From assembly GCF_001571065.1 (NCBI RefSeq), contig NZ_BCSW01000002.1, positions 62,001 through 126,000 on the forward strand: 64,000 nucleotides of DNA. Reading direction: 5' to 3'. Numbering within the stretch: position 1 is the stretch's first letter; each line of letters starts with the position of its first letter. The position numbers and the translations under genes are program-made. This document shows, piece after piece, positions 54,563-64,000 of this stretch. The notes under the pieces are model-generated. The model was not told the origin of the DNA. It searched no databases and saw only the letters and a list, made by a program, of their open reading frames with translations. This DNA is from Dietzia cinnamea NBRC 102147. GTDB lineage: Bacteria; Actinomycetota; Actinomycetes; Mycobacteriales; Mycobacteriaceae.

Positions 54563-57500
54563 TCAGGCGAACGCCTCGTCCACCAGAGCCTTCTGCTCGA
54601 CGGCGTGGACCTTGCTCAGGCCGGTCGAGGTGGCGGCCATCGGGCGACGGGAGACCCGCTTGAGCGGCGGGAAGTCGTCGATCCGCTCCGGCAGTTCGAG
54701 CGCGAGGAAGCTCCACGCGCCCTGGTTGGCCGGCTCCTCCTGGACCCAGCGGACCTCGGTGAGGTTCGGGTAGTGGTCCAGCGCCTCGCGCATGCGGCGG
54801 TGGGGGATCGGGTAGAGCTGCTCGAGGCGGACGATCGCGATGTCGTCGCGGCCCTCCTTCTCCTGGCGGGCGGCCAGCTCGTAGTAGAGCTTGCCGGACA
54901 CCAGCAGCATGGTCTTGACCTTGCCCGCGTCCCTGGACCCGTCCGCGAACGTCGGATCGTCGAGGACGGACCGGAACTTGCCGGAGGTGAAGTCCGCGAT
55001 CGCGCTGACGGCCTTCTTGTTGCGCAGCATCGACTTGGGCGTGAACACCACCTGCGGCCGCTTGATGCCGTCGGTGGCGTGGCGGCGGAGGAGGTGGAAG
55101 TAGTTCGCCGGGGTCGACGGTTGGGCGACGGTCATCGAGCCCTCCGCACACAGCTGGAGGAACCGTTCGATGCGGCCGGACGTGTGGTCCGGGCCCATGC
55201 CCTCGTGGCCGTGGGGGAGCAGCAGGGTGACCGAGGACTTCTGGCCCCACTTGGCCTCACCGGACGAGATGTACTCGTCGATGATGATCTGCGCACCGTT
55301 GACGAAGTCGCCGAACTGCGCCTCCCAGAGCACGAGTGCGTCGGGGTCGCCGACGGAGTAGCCGTACTCGAAGCCGAGGCCCGCGTACTCCGTGAGCGCC
55401 GAGTTCCACACCTCGAAGCGGCCCTCGGCGTCCTCGAGGTTCTGCAGCGGGGAGTAGGGCTCGGAGGTGGTCTTGTCGACCACCACCGCGTGCCGCTGGG
55501 TGAAGGTGCCGCGCTGCGAGTCCTGGCCGGCCAGGCGGACGGTCTTGCCTTCACGGACGAGCGAGCCGAGCGCGAGGAGCTCGGCGAAGGCCCAGTCGAC
55601 GTTGCCGTTGTAGGCCATCTTCTGGCGTGCCTCGTACACCGGCTTCACGCGCGGGTGGATGTGGAACTCCTCCGGCAGGCTGCCGAAGGCGTCGCCGATC
55701 GCGTGGATGACAGACTCGTCCACCGCCGTCACCAGGCGCTTGGGCAGCGGCTGGTTGGGCAGGATCGACTCGGAGGCCTTGACCGGGTGTTTCTCGAGTT
55801 CGCGGACCTCGTTGAAGACGCGCTCGAGCTGGCCCTGGAAGTCGCGCAGGGCGTTCTCCGCCTCCTTCTCGGTGATGTCGCCACGGCCGACGAGATCCTC
55901 GGTGTAGGACTGGCGGACGCTCTTCTTACCGTCGATCACCTCGTACATCCGCGGCTGGGTCATCGACGGGTCGTCGGCCTCGTTGTGCCCGCGACGGCGG
56001 TAGCAGACGAGGTCGATCACGACGTCCTTCTTGAACTGCTGACGGAAGTCCATCGCGAGGCGGGCGACGCGCACACACGCCTCGGGGTCGCCGCCGTTGA
56101 CGTGGAAGATCGGCGAGCCGATCATCTTGGCGACGTCCGTGGCGTACTGGCTGGAGCGGCCGGCCTCGGGGGCGGTCGTGAACCCGATCTGGTTGTTGAC
56201 CACGATGTGGATCGTCCCACCGGTGCGGTAACCGTCGATCTGGGAGAGGTTGAGCGTCTCGGCGACGACACCCTGGCCGGCGAACGCGGCGTCACCGTGC
56301 AGCATGAGCGGCACGACCGGGTACTCGGCGCGCCACTCCGGGTCCTCGATGAGGTCCTGCTTGGCGCGGACGATGCCCTCGAGAACCGGGTCGACCGCCT
56401 CGAGGTGGGACGGGTTGGCCGTGAGCGAGACCTTGATCTCGTTCTCGCCGAACATCTGGTACTGGATGCCTTCGGCGCCGAGGTGGTACTTCACGTCGCC
56501 CGAACCGTGCGCGGCCGAGGGGTCCATGTTGCCCTCGAACTCCGTGAAGATCTGGCGGTAGGGCTTGCCGACGATGTTCGCCAGCACGTTGAGGCGACCG
56601 CGGTGCGGCATGCCGATGACGACCTCGTCCAGGCTGAACTCGGCGGCCTCGTCGATGACCGCGTCCATCATCGGGATGACGGACTCGGCGCCCTCGAGGG
56701 AGAACCGCTTCTGACCCACGTACTTGGTCTGCAGGAAGGTCTCGAATGCCTCGGCGGCGTTGACCTTGGACAGGATGTACTTCTGCTCGGCGACGGTCGG
56801 CTTGTCGTCGACCCCCTCGATGCGCTCCTGGATCCACTGGCGCTGTTCGTTCTCGAGGATGTGGGTGTACTCGATGCCGATCTTGCGACAGTAGGCGGCG
56901 CGCAGCGCGGCCAGCACGTCGCGCAGACGCATCTTGTCCTTGCCGACGAATCCACCGACGGAGAACCTGCGGTCGAGGTCCCACAGGGTGAGCTCGTGCG
57001 AGTTGACGTCGAGATCCGGGTGGAAGGTGCGGCGCCGCTGCGCGTGCTTCCCGTCGAGTGGGTCGATGTCGGCCATGAGGTGGCCGCGATCGCGGTACGC
57101 GGCGATGAGCTCCAGGACGCGGGCGTCCTTGTCGACGCGGGGATCGGTGATGTCCTGGCGCCACCGGACGGGCTCGTACGGGATGCCGAGGGCGTCGAAG
57201 ATCTCGTCGTAGAACTCGTCCGCGAGGAGCAGGCGGTGGATCTCACGCAGGAACTCGCCGGACTCCGCGCCCTGGATGATCCGGTGATCGTAGGTCGAGG
57301 TCAGTGTGGTGATCTTGCCGACGGCGTTGTTGGCCAGCTGCTCCTCGCTGGCACCCTGGAACTCGGCGGGGTACTCCATGGCGCCCACACCGAGGATCGC
57401 GCCCTGACCCACGGTCAGACGGGGCACCGAGTGCACGGTGCCGATACCGCCCGGGTTGGTCAGCGAGACCGTGACGCCCGAGAAGTCGTCCATCGTCAGC

Positions 57501-58435
57501 TTGCCCTCGCGGGCGCGGGCGACGATGTCCTCGTAGGCGTCGAGGAAGCCGCGGAAGTCGAGCGCCTCACAGTTGCGGATGGCCGCGACGACGAGCGAGC
57601 GACCGGCCTTGGTCTTCATGTCGATGGCCAGTCCGAGGTTGATCCCCGCCGGGGTGACGGTGTGCGGCTTGCCGTCGATCTCCTCGTAGTGGTTGTTCAT
57701 ATTCGGGTACGCCTTGATGGCCTGCACCATCGCGTACCCGATGAGGTGGGTGAAGGAGATCTTCCCACCGTGTGTGCGCTTGAGATGATTGTTGATGACC
57801 ATCCGGTTGTCGATCATCAGCTTGGCCGGGACCGCGCGGACGGAGGTCGCGGTCGGCAGTGAGAGCGACGCGTTCATGTTCTTGACGATCACGTTGGCCG
57901 CACCGCGCAGCGCCTTGGTCTCCGTCTCCTGCGGAGGGGTGTACTGCGGACGGGAGGGCTTGCCGACCGCCGGCGTATCGGGTTTCCTGCGTGTCTCCGG
58001 GGTTCCCGAGGGGGCGGGTACGCCCTGTCCCCGCGCCTTGCGACGCGGGGACGCGTCGGCGTCCGGCTTGGCCGCGACGTCCTTGGCGGACGCGGTCGGC
58101 GTCACATCGTCCACAGTCAGATCCGCGGCCTTCTTCGTCTTCTTCTCCGCCGAGGACCCGGTCTCGGCCGGGGCGGTCGCACCCGTCGCCTTGGCCGACT
58201 GCTTCGACGACGCTCGGGTCTCACCGCCGGACCGCGCCCGGTCTTCGGCTCCGTCCGTTCCGCGCGGGGCTGTGCCGTTGGTGGAGCCGGACCCGGTGGA
58301 GGAGGCGGCCTCCGGGTTGGCCTTGAAGAATTCGTGCCAGGACTCGTCCACCGAGGACGGGTCCTGGGCGAACCGCTCGTACATCTCGTCTACGAGCCAC
58401 TGGTTCTGTCCGAACTGTGAGACGTTGTTGCTCAC
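54563..58435 (-). CDS. kgd: multifunctional 2-oxoglutarate metabolism enzyme Kgd (OdhA/SucA fusion)
   Basis: A 1290-residue fusion of an E2-like acyltransferase domain and a thiamine-diphosphate E1o domain. It handles 2-oxoglutarate decarboxylation, the carboligase reaction, and the dehydrogenase complex with DlaT and Lpd in mycobacteria. Residues 1-40 form the short peripheral segment ([20 protein letters not shown]). A disordered linker follows to about 170, then the E2 domain ([13 protein letters not shown] motif), then E1 from about 430 with the ThDP/Mg motif from [13 protein letters not shown] to [11 protein letters not shown] at 58435 fits the family start; another GTG 13 codons earlier is possible. 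Confidence 0.96.
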   Translation of the reverse strand: MSNNVSQFGQNQWLVDEMYERFAQDPSSVDESWHEFFKANPEAASSTGSGSTNGTAPRGTDGAEDRARSGGETRASSKQSAKATGATAPAETGSSAEKKTKKAADLTVDDVTPTASAKDVAAKPDADASPRRKARGQGVPAPSGTPETRRKPDTPAVGKPSRPQYTPPQETETKALRGAANVIVKNMNASLSLPTATSVRAVPAKLMIDNRMVINNHLKRTHGGKISFTHLIGYAMVQAIKAYPNMNNHYEEIDGKPHTVTPAGINLGLAIDMKTKAGRSLVVAAIRNCEALDFRGFLDAYEDIVARAREGKLTMDDFSGVTVSLTNPGGIGTVHSVPRLTVGQGAILGVGAMEYPAEFQGASEEQLANNAVGKITTLTSTYDHRIIQGAESGEFLREIHRLLLADEFYDEIFDALGIPYEPVRWRQDITDPRVDKDARVLELIAAYRDRGHLMADIDPLDGKHAQRRRTFHPDLDVNSHELTLWDLDRRFSVGGFVGKDKMRLRDVLAALRAAYCRKIGIEYTHILENEQRQWIQERIEGVDDKPTVAEQKYILSKVNAAEAFETFLQTKYVGQKRFSLEGAESVIPMMDAVIDEAAEFSLDEVVIGMPHRGRLNVLANIVGKPYRQIFTEFEGNMDPSAAHGSGDVKYHLGAEGIQYQMFGENEIKVSLTANPSHLEAVDPVLEGIVRAKQDLIEDPEWRAEYPVVPLMLHGDAAFAGQGVVAETLNLSQIDGYRTGGTIHIVVNNQIGFTTAPEAGRSSQYATDVAKMIGSPIFHVNGGDPEACVRVARLAMDFRQQFKKDVVIDLVCYRRRGHNEADDPSMTQPRMYEVIDGKKSVRQSYTEDLVGRGDITEKEAENALRDFQGQLERVFNEVRELEKHPVKASESILPNQPLPKRLVTAVDESVIHAIGDAFGSLPEEFHIHPRVKPVYEARQKMAYNGNVDWAFAELLALGSLVREGKTVRLAGQDSQRGTFTQRHAVVVDKTTSEPYSPLQNLEDAEGRFEVWNSALTEYAGLGFEYGYSVGDPDALVLWEAQFGDFVNGAQIIIDEYISSGEAKWGQKSSVTLLLPHGHEGMGPDHTSGRIERFLQLCAEGSMTVAQPSTPANYFHLLRRHATDGIKRPQVVFTPKSMLRNKKAVSAIADFTSGKFRSVLDDPTFADGSRDAGKVKTMLLVSGKLYYELAARQEKEGRDDIAIVRLEQLYPIPHRRMREALDHYPNLTEVRWVQEEPANQGAWSFLALELPERIDDFPPLKRVSRRPMAATSTGLSKVHAVEQKALVDEAFA

Positions 58436-58589
58436 GATCTTGTGGTGCCTCTCTGATTCTGTGGTGGGTTTCACACGTCAATGGGTCCAGGCTAGACCGT
58501 CTGCCCGATCGGGGCTTTCCGATCTCACCTGACAGGGGGATGCCACTCGCCCGTCACCGTGGGTTCACACGGTGGGCCGGGTCGTCTGT

Positions 58590-59270
58590 TCATACGGTGG
58601 GCCACTCCTTCGGGGACGCGCCGAAGGTCGCGTCGGCGGTCTCCACGACCGTCCTCCCGAGTCGCCGGTTTCCCCATCCACCGACCGCGGCCCCGAGCCC
58701 GGCGGGCGCGAGTTTGCCCACGGCCAGCCCGGCGCGCTTGACGGCGAACTTGCGGGCGAAACGACTCAGCATGCGGCGGTTGATCTCCTTGAGGCCCGGC
58801 ACGTGCAGCGACCTGCTCGCCAGCGAACCCGCGCCGCCGGACGGCCCGACCGCGTTGGCGAGGATCGCCGTGCCGGACGCCCCGAGCATCACGGTCATGA
58901 CCAGGAGTTCCTCGTGCTCGCCCTCTCGGACGTCGATACCGTGCACCTCCGCCACCGCCATCGTGTAGAAGGCGGCCGCCTCCAGAAACACCAGAGATTC
59001 TGCTCCCACCGCGCCGATCGCGACGACCGTGCCGATGCCGGGAACGGCGGCGGCGGCGCCCACGGCCGCTCCGGATGCGGTGACGGCGGTGAGGAATCGG
59101 CTGTCGAGACGTTCACGGATCCGCGCGGGCGACTCGTCGGGGTGCGCGCGACGGAGCTGGCGGACATAGGCGCGGGCGGCGCCGGCCTGACCTCGGATAG
59201 CCCGGCGCAGGGCTGCCGTCACCACCCCCGCTGCGGGACCGGAGGCTTCGGCGGGGACGCGGTCGGGCAC
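58590..59270 (-). CDS. membrane protein, Rv1249c-like
   Basis: A 226-residue protein with hydrophobic, Gly/Ala-rich segments in its middle (SGAAVGAAAAVPGIGTVVAI and VMTVMLGASGTAILANAV). Basic helices flank them at both ends (AARAYVRQLRRAHPDESPAR, INRRMLSRFARKFAVKRAG). It is adjacent to kgd on the same strand, where mycobacteria have Rv1249c. It resembles EcsC-like proteins in composition but I see no decisive motif. The role is unknown. Confidence 0.72.
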   Translation of the reverse strand: MPDRVPAEASGPAAGVVTAALRRAIRGQAGAARAYVRQLRRAHPDESPARIRERLDSRFLTAVTASGAAVGAAAAVPGIGTVVAIGAVGAESLVFLEAAAFYTMAVAEVHGIDVREGEHEELLVMTVMLGASGTAILANAVGPSGGAGSLASRSLHVPGLKEINRRMLSRFARKFAVKRAGLAVGKLAPAGLGAAVGGWGNRRLGRTVVETADATFGASPKEWPTV

Positions 59271-59356
59271 TGGTCACTCACTCCTGGGGGTCGTGGCGGG
59301 CGGTCGGCTCGGGCCGCTCGGACCACCACGGTACGCAACCCGGGGCGGGGCGCGCC

Positions 59357-60691
59357 TTAGGGCAGTACACGCTCGGTGTACTCGTTGCCGAAGAGCCGAT
59401 CGGGGTCGAGTCGGTCGCGCACCGAGACGAAGTCGTCGAAGCGCTCGACCATCGTCGACAGGTCCGCGGCGGTCCGGGTGTGCATTTTGCCCCAGTGCGG
59501 TCTCCCGCCCGATGCGAGGAAGATTGACTCGGCCAGCCGGAACAACTCGGTGTGGTCCATCCGGTGGTACTGGTGGACGGCGATGTAGCACACCTCGCGG
59601 TGGTGCGCCGTGGACATCCACACGTCGTCGGCGGCGGCGAACCGCACCTCCACGGGGAACGGCGTGACGACGCCGGACCGATCGATCGTGTCTCGCAGAT
59701 CGCGCAGCACGCTGGAGGCCGCTCCGAGGGGTACCGCGTACTCCATCTCGCGGAACCGCACGCGCCGCGGCGACGCGAACACGCGGTAGCCGCGATCCGT
59801 GAACCCGCGGGCGGTGAGCGCCCGTGAGGCGAAGCGGTTGAGCCGGGGTGTCAGGGTGGGCCTGCGCGTCGCGGCGCGGCACAACGCGTCGAACGCCTCG
59901 TTGGCCAGGAACTCGTCGCTCACCAGCTCGCGGACACGGCCCACGGGGCTCAGCTCAGTGTCCCCGGGTAAGCGGGTGTTGCGCTTGACGGTGATCGCGT
60001 CGGTGTGCGGGAACCAGAAGAACTCGGCGTGGTCGGCGGAGCGGGCGAATCCCTCCAGGTCCCGCAGTGCCGCCGAGAGCGTCCACGGGCGTTCCTCGGC
60101 CCGCAGGGCGAAGGCGGGCACGCACCGGATCGTCATCTTGGTGATGACCCCCAGGGCTCCGATCCCGAGACGCGCGGCCTCGAAGACCTCCGGATGCGAG
60201 GTCGGCGAGCAGGAGAGGACGGACCCGTCGGCGGCGACGAGCTGCAGTCCGACGACGGTGGCGGGCAGCCCGGGCGCTCCGCACCCGGTTCCGTGGGTCC
60301 CGGTGGACACCGCGCCGGCGAGCGACTGCTCCGCGAAGTCCCCGAGGTTCTGCTGCGCCAACCCGAGTTCCCAGAGCAGAGGGCCCAGCCGGTGCAGGCG
60401 GGTCCCGGCCCAGACCGTCACGTCGGCGCCGTCGACCCGGCCGGCCGCGTCGCGGGTCGGCACGATCGACTCGATGCCGGTCAGGTCGTCAAGGGATACC
60501 AGGACCCCGTCGGTCGCCGCGGCCGGCGTGAAGGAGTGCCCGGCGCCCACACACTTGACCCGGTCACCACGCTCCGCGGCCGCGGTCACCACGTCGCTCA
60601 CCTCGGCGACTGTCGTGGGCGCCCGCCGATCCGACGGGGTCGCCAGCACGTTGCCAGCCCAGTTCTGCCAGGGGGACACCGAGGTCGTCAT
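59357..60691 (-). CDS. aldonolactone (L-gulono/D-arabinono-1,4-lactone) oxidase family flavoprotein
   Basis: A 444-residue VAO/ALO-family enzyme. The FAD-binding N-domain has VGAGHSFTPAA near residue 50, where the His may bind FAD covalently, and STGTHGTG near residue 131. The C-terminal ALO domain ends with GGRPHWGKMH near residue 405, the HWGK motif of the family. Rv1771 of M. tuberculosis (an L-gulono-lactone dehydrogenase) is the nearest known type; oxygen may be a poor electron acceptor. ATG lies 8 nt after TACTCT. It is divergent from the TetR operon. Confidence 0.88.
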   Translation of the reverse strand: MTTSVSPWQNWAGNVLATPSDRRAPTTVAEVSDVVTAAAERGDRVKCVGAGHSFTPAAATDGVLVSLDDLTGIESIVPTRDAAGRVDGADVTVWAGTRLHRLGPLLWELGLAQQNLGDFAEQSLAGAVSTGTHGTGCGAPGLPATVVGLQLVAADGSVLSCSPTSHPEVFEAARLGIGALGVITKMTIRCVPAFALRAEERPWTLSAALRDLEGFARSADHAEFFWFPHTDAITVKRNTRLPGDTELSPVGRVRELVSDEFLANEAFDALCRAATRRPTLTPRLNRFASRALTARGFTDRGYRVFASPRRVRFREMEYAVPLGAASSVLRDLRDTIDRSGVVTPFPVEVRFAAADDVWMSTAHHREVCYIAVHQYHRMDHTELFRLAESIFLASGGRPHWGKMHTRTAADLSTMVERFDDFVSVRDRLDPDRLFGNEYTERVLP

Positions 60692-60699
60692 GGCTGGAG

Positions 60700-60705
60700 A
60701 GAGTA
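60700..60705 (-). promoter_or_regulatory. -10 hexamer for aldonolactone oxidase gene (leaderless or near-leaderless)
   Basis: TACTCT on the minus strand lies 8 nt before the ATG. Confidence 0.4.
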
Positions 60706-60822
60706 CCCGCGGGCGGCCGGACCGGGAGCCGTCCTGGACAATCGACCTGAATAGATGACGGAGGCCCGGACGGCCGGGGGAGCAGAGGCCTGTTATCGGT
60801 GTCTACTCCCTCCTCGCCGTCG

Positions 60823-60828
60823 TACCAT
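60823..60828 (+). promoter_or_regulatory. -10 hexamer for tetR operon (leaderless)
   Basis: TACCAT ends 6 nt before the GTG at 60835; no ribosome site is present. Confidence 0.45.
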
Positions 60829-60834
60829 GGACGG

Positions 60835-61473
60835 GTGACCAGACGACTACCTGCCGATCAGCGCCGGGCGCAGCTCCTCCGGGCCGCGCTGGAGATCGCC
60901 GAGCACGACGGCCTCGGGGCGGTGACCGTGCGAGGCGTCGCCGAGCGTGCCGGCGTCTCCCTCGGTGTCGTCCACTACTGCTACACCGACAAGGAGGAAC
61001 TCCTCCGAGAGGTGATCGGCGCTGTGAACTCCGAGGTGCACCAGGCCGCCAGGGCCTTCGTGAGCGTCGACTTCGATTCGGGCGCCCGCGGGACGGAGGG
61101 CCTCCGCCGCCGGCTGTATGAGGCGATCGACCTGATCTGGGCGGTCATCTCCGCGTCGCCGGATCGGCAGTTGCTCACCTACGAGATCGTCTCGTACTCG
61201 TTGCGGACGCACGGTTTGCCGGAGGTGGGGCTGGCCCGGGACCAGCAGGAGTCGAACGAGGCGATCGTGCGCTCCCTCCTGGAGCGCACCGCCGAGTCGG
61301 CCGGCGTGCGGTGGGGCATGGGCCTGGACGACATGGTGCGGGTGGTGTTGTCGATCATCACCGGCATCAGCCTGCGGTGGCAGATCTACCGGGACGACGA
61401 CGAGGCCAACGACCTGCTGCACCGTGCGGTCGACCTCGTGGTGCGGGACGCGCGGCCCGCCGACGGTGCGTAG
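60835..61473 (+). CDS. TetR-family transcriptional regulator
   Basis: A 212-residue TetR-type repressor. The N-terminal helix-turn-helix is VRGVAERAGVSLGVVHYCYT at about residues 33-52, followed by DKEELLREV. The C-terminal ligand domain is all-helical (RRRLYEAIDLIWAVISASPD). GTG start fits the leaderless -10. It is the first gene of a three-gene operon and divergent from the aldonolactone oxidase gene, either of which it may control. Its stop overlaps the next gene by 8 bases. The ligand is unknown. Confidence 0.88.
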   Translation: MTRRLPADQRRAQLLRAALEIAEHDGLGAVTVRGVAERAGVSLGVVHYCYTDKEELLREVIGAVNSEVHQAARAFVSVDFDSGARGTEGLRRRLYEAIDLIWAVISASPDRQLLTYEIVSYSLRTHGLPEVGLARDQQESNEAIVRSLLERTAESAGVRWGMGLDDMVRVVLSIITGISLRWQIYRDDDEANDLLHRAVDLVVRDARPADGA

Positions 61474-62662
61474 CCCGGCCCGGGCCCATGAGCTCGGAGT
61501 CGTCGGCGCCCTGGACGCCGCGACAGCCGACATCGACGCGCCGCTCGCCGCGCTGCACCTGCCGAGCCTGCGGGCGAACCTGCGGGATCTGCGCCGGCGG
61601 GCCGGTGGCACCAGGATCCGCGTCGCCAGTAAATCGGTGCGGTCGCGTGGGGTGCTCCGCGAGGTACTCGGGTCGGACCTGCTCGGGGACGAGGCGGTCC
61701 GTGGCGTCATGGCGTACTCGCTCTCCGAGGCGCTGTGGCTCGTCGACTCGGGGTGCGACGACGTTCTCATGGGGTACCCCACCGTCGACCGCGCGGCGCT
61801 GGGCCGCCTCGGTGCGGATGCGGCGGCGCTCGACGCCGTGACCCTCATGGTCGACCACCCGCGGCAGCTGGAGATCGCCCGCGAGGCCGGGGCGGGCGAC
61901 GCGCGGGTGTGCATCGACGTCGACTCGTCGCTGCGGTTGGGTCCGGTCCACCTCGGGGTCCGGCGATCCCCCCTCCGCGGCCCGGAGGACGTGGCACCCC
62001 TGGTGCGTCACGCCACCGGCGAGGGGTTCCGTGTGGTCGGCTCGATGTTCTACGAGGCGCAGGTCGCAGGGGTGCCGGACGACGTCCCCGGGGTCGGTGT
62101 GGTGAAGCGGCTGTCGATGCGGCGGCTCCGCGGGGTCCGCAGTTCGGTCGCCGAGGTCATCGCGGACATCACCGGTCAGTGGCCGGAGATCGTCAATTCC
62201 GGCGGCTCGGGGTCGGTCGCCGAGAGCGCTGCGGCTCCCGCCGTCACCGAGGTCACCGCCGGTTCGGGCCTCTACGTGCCGGGGCTGTTCGACGCCTACC
62301 GGTCCTTCACGCCACGGCCGGCCCTGATGTTCGCACTGCCCGCCGTGCGGAGGCCCGGGCCCGGACTGACCACGTTTCTCTACGGGGGCTACGTCGCCTC
62401 GGGCGTACCGGGCGGCGATCGCCTGCCCGTGCCCGTCGCGCCGGCGGGGTTGCGATACCTCGGCCGGGAGGGCGCCGGAGAGGTCCAGACGCCCGTGCGC
62501 GGGGAGGTGGCCATCGGCGGGCGTGCCTGGTGGAGGCACGCCAAGGCCGGTGAGCTGTGCGAGCGGTTCGACACGCTGCACGTGGTGGACGAGACTGCTG
62601 ACGGGCCCGCCCTCGTGGACCGCTGGCCCACCTACCGTGGTGAAGGGAAGTGTTTCGGATGA
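61466..62662 (+). CDS. alanine racemase N-fold (D-threonine aldolase-like) PLP enzyme
   Basis: A 398-residue type III PLP enzyme. The PLP lysine is in IRVASKSVRSRG near residue 54. The barrel has VDSGCDDVLMGYPTVD and CIDVDSSLRLGPVHLGVRRS, with a glycine-rich phosphate loop NSGGSGSVAES near residue 250. A metal-binding Cys/His end typical of D-threonine/D-serine aldolases is only partly present (DTLHVVDE). It could act on a D-amino acid or beta-hydroxy D-amino acid. GTG start overlaps the tetR stop; its own stop overlaps the peptidase ATG. Confidence 0.78.
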   Translation: MRSPARAHELGVVGALDAATADIDAPLAALHLPSLRANLRDLRRRAGGTRIRVASKSVRSRGVLREVLGSDLLGDEAVRGVMAYSLSEALWLVDSGCDDVLMGYPTVDRAALGRLGADAAALDAVTLMVDHPRQLEIAREAGAGDARVCIDVDSSLRLGPVHLGVRRSPLRGPEDVAPLVRHATGEGFRVVGSMFYEAQVAGVPDDVPGVGVVKRLSMRRLRGVRSSVAEVIADITGQWPEIVNSGGSGSVAESAAAPAVTEVTAGSGLYVPGLFDAYRSFTPRPALMFALPAVRRPGPGLTTFLYGGYVASGVPGGDRLPVPVAPAGLRYLGREGAGEVQTPVRGEVAIGGRAWWRHAKAGELCERFDTLHVVDETADGPALVDRWPTYRGEGKCFG

Positions 62663-63993
62663 CCGACGCCCACGAGATGACCGACGAGGCCCGGGAGCGG
62701 ATGCGCGCGGAGGCCGTCTCGATCACGGCCGACCTCGTCGCCATCGACTCGACCAACACCGGTGATCCCGCGACGATCGGCGACGGCGAGACCCGTGTCT
62801 GTCTACGGATCGCCGAGTACCTCCGCGAGGTCGGCATCGACAGCGAACTCGTGGAGTCGGTCCCGGGCAGGGGAAGCCTGTTCGCGCGGATGGAGGGTGA
62901 GGATCCGCACGCAGGTGGTCTCGTCGTGCACGGTCACGTCGACGTGGTGCCGGCGGTCGCGGAGGACTGGTCCGTCCCGCCTTTCGCGGGGGAGATCCGG
63001 GACGGGTGGCTCTACGGCCGCGGGACCGTCGACATGAAGAACATGATCGGCATGATCCTGGCCGTGGTGCGCCACTACCGCCGCGAGGGGATCGTCCCCC
63101 GTCGCTCCCTTCTACTCGCCTTCTTCGCCGACGAGGAGGCGGCCGGCATCATGGGCGCCAAGTGGATCGTCCGCGAACGCCCCGAGCTCTTCGACGGCAT
63201 GACCCAGGCGCTCAGCGAGGTCGGCGGATGGTCGGTGCCCGTGGCGGGACGTCGTCTGTACCCCATCGCGATCGCCGAGAAAGGCGTGGCCTGGGCGAAG
63301 GTGACCGCGCACGGTGCTGCCGCACACGCGTCGCGCCCCACGCCCGACAACGCCGTCGCGGCCATCGCCGGTGCGGTCCACCGCGTCGCCGGCATCGACT
63401 TCCCGGTGGAACCCACCGAGGCCAACACCGCGCTGGCCGCGGCGGTCGGCCGAATCGCCGGCGGCAGCGGGGACGTCGCGGAGCTGCCGGACCGCCTCGA
63501 GGTCCTCGGCCACTTCGGCCCGCTCGTCGCCGCCTCCTTGTCGCACACCGCGTCGCCGACCGTCCTGTCCGCCGGGTACAAGACCAACGTCATCCCGACC
63601 GAGGCGCACGCCGAGATCGACTGCCGTGTCCTGCCCGGCGGCGAGGAGACGTTCCGCGCGGAGGTGGAGCGGGAACTCGGGCCCGACGTGTCGGTCGAGT
63701 GGATCTGGCAGCCGCCCATCGCGGCTCCGGCGGACGCCCCCCTGGTCGACGTGATCGGCGAGGCCGTCCGAGAGTCGGATCCGGACTCCCTGGTGGTGCC
63801 CTATCTCCTGCCCGCCAGCACCGACAACAAGCATCTCTCCGAGCTGGGGATCGACGGATACGGCTTCGTCCCGCTGCGTGTGCCCGACGAGTTCGACGTG
63901 TTCGGGCACTTCCACGCCGTCGACGAACGGGTGCCCGTCGACGCGCTGCACTTCGGTGCTGACGTGCTCGCGCGCGTCCTCCGATCGGCGTGA
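62659..63993 (+). CDS. M20-family metallopeptidase (dipeptidase/amidohydrolase)
   Basis: A 444-residue two-zinc M20 peptidase. Metal motifs are VVHGHVDVVPAV near residue 93, YGRGTVDMKNMIGM with the shared Asp near residue 121, and FFADEEAAG with the catalytic Glu near residue 157. The dimerisation lid begins at AWAKVTAHGAAAHASRP. The last His is in GHFHAVDER near residue 417. ATG overlaps the stop of the racemase-fold gene (ATGA). The M20A members cleave dipeptides, N-acyl amino acids or N-carbamoyl groups; the substrate is unknown. It ends 7 bases before the window edge. Confidence 0.9.
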   Translation: MTDAHEMTDEARERMRAEAVSITADLVAIDSTNTGDPATIGDGETRVCLRIAEYLREVGIDSELVESVPGRGSLFARMEGEDPHAGGLVVHGHVDVVPAVAEDWSVPPFAGEIRDGWLYGRGTVDMKNMIGMILAVVRHYRREGIVPRRSLLLAFFADEEAAGIMGAKWIVRERPELFDGMTQALSEVGGWSVPVAGRRLYPIAIAEKGVAWAKVTAHGAAAHASRPTPDNAVAAIAGAVHRVAGIDFPVEPTEANTALAAAVGRIAGGSGDVAELPDRLEVLGHFGPLVAASLSHTASPTVLSAGYKTNVIPTEAHAEIDCRVLPGGEETFRAEVERELGPDVSVEWIWQPPIAAPADAPLVDVIGEAVRESDPDSLVVPYLLPASTDNKHLSELGIDGYGFVPLRVPDEFDVFGHFHAVDERVPVDALHFGADVLARVLRSA

Positions 63994-64000
63994 GGGGCAC

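Noticed and set aside
54398-57862. Very long plus-strand open frame (over 1,100 codons) opposite kgd
   Set aside because: It is antisense to kgd, rich in Arg, Asp and Val with no domain, and kgd is unmistakable. High G+C at third positions creates such frames.
60778-60810. TetR operator (GGGAGCAG / CTACTCCC)
   Set aside because: Inverted match is 7 of 8 with a 17-base gap, within a G-rich stretch, and no better than chance.

Overview
The window is about 70% G+C, uses many GTG starts and has short intergenic gaps. It carries an actinomycete gene set: mycothiol (mshB), coenzyme F420 (fbiC), a fused 2-oxoglutarate decarboxylase/dehydrogenase (kgd), an LpqW-type lipoprotein, actinobacterial dapD, and sigE-rseA-htrA-tatB. 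From about 20.5 kb to 59 kb the gene order is a condensed version of Mycobacterium tuberculosis Rv1165 to Rv1249 (typA, lpqW, mshB, fbiC, fdxC, dapC, dapD, dapE, LOG, folP2, glgA/glgC, sigE, rseA, htrA, tatB, mrp, kgd). This points to a Mycobacteriales (mycolic-acid) bacterium outside Mycobacterium. A Dietzia-like organism is my best guess, not proven. No tRNA, rRNA, CRISPR array, insertion sequence or prophage was seen.

Layout. 1-8.6 kb: a truncated ABC permease, a nitrobindin-like haem protein, DUF488 and DUF808 proteins, a CPBP protease, a Bcr/CflA-type exporter, an LGFP lipoprotein, a broken VOC/PhnB gene, class I fumarase and a PCMT-like methyltransferase. 8.7-12.7 kb: a four-gene iron-siderophore ABC importer behind one strong and one weak IdeR/DtxR box. 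12.8-20.2 kb: a divergent GlgC paralogue, a luciferase-like (F420-type) oxidoreductase, a CoA-transferase, two membrane proteins, an aquaporin and a sirtuin coupled to a secreted protein. 20.5-37.6 kb: typA-lpqW-mshB, a PH-domain pair, fbiC, fdxC-dapC, dapD/dapE, two LOG proteins, folP2 and small conserved proteins. 37.7-42.7 kb: leucyl aminopeptidase with an RlmA-like methyltransferase, and divergent glgA/glgC. 42.7-49.3 kb: the sigE envelope-stress module, tatB, mrp and a lytic transglycosylase. 49.3-58.4 kb: DUF1003 with an MgtE-like protein lacking membrane segments, a coupled citE-like/GSP17M-like/Sufu trio, a betaine-type binding lipoprotein, and kgd. 58.6-64 kb: a membrane protein, an aldonolactone oxidase, and a TetR/alanine-racemase-fold/M20-peptidase operon.

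How the genes work together. The dap genes make meso-diaminopimelate for peptidoglycan. glgC and glgA make ADP-glucose and an alpha-glucan precursor. fbiC makes the F420 chromophore that the oxidoreductase at 14.1 kb probably uses. sigE, its zinc anti-sigma factor and HtrA form an envelope-stress circuit, with an MprA-like direct repeat upstream of sigE and an ECF-type promoter (GGGAAC-N17-CGTTG) between sigE and rseA. At least sixteen genes start 6-8 nt after a TANNNT hexamer, which indicates widespread leaderless transcription and helps fix their starts.

Most of the window is core metabolism and I see no clearly new defence or mobile system. The least explained parts are the citE/GSP17M/Sufu/OpuAC cluster, the racemase-fold/M20 operon, the GlgC paralogue beside iron uptake, the sirtuin coupled to a secreted protein, and the repeat-rich membrane coiled-coil protein at 16.8 kb.
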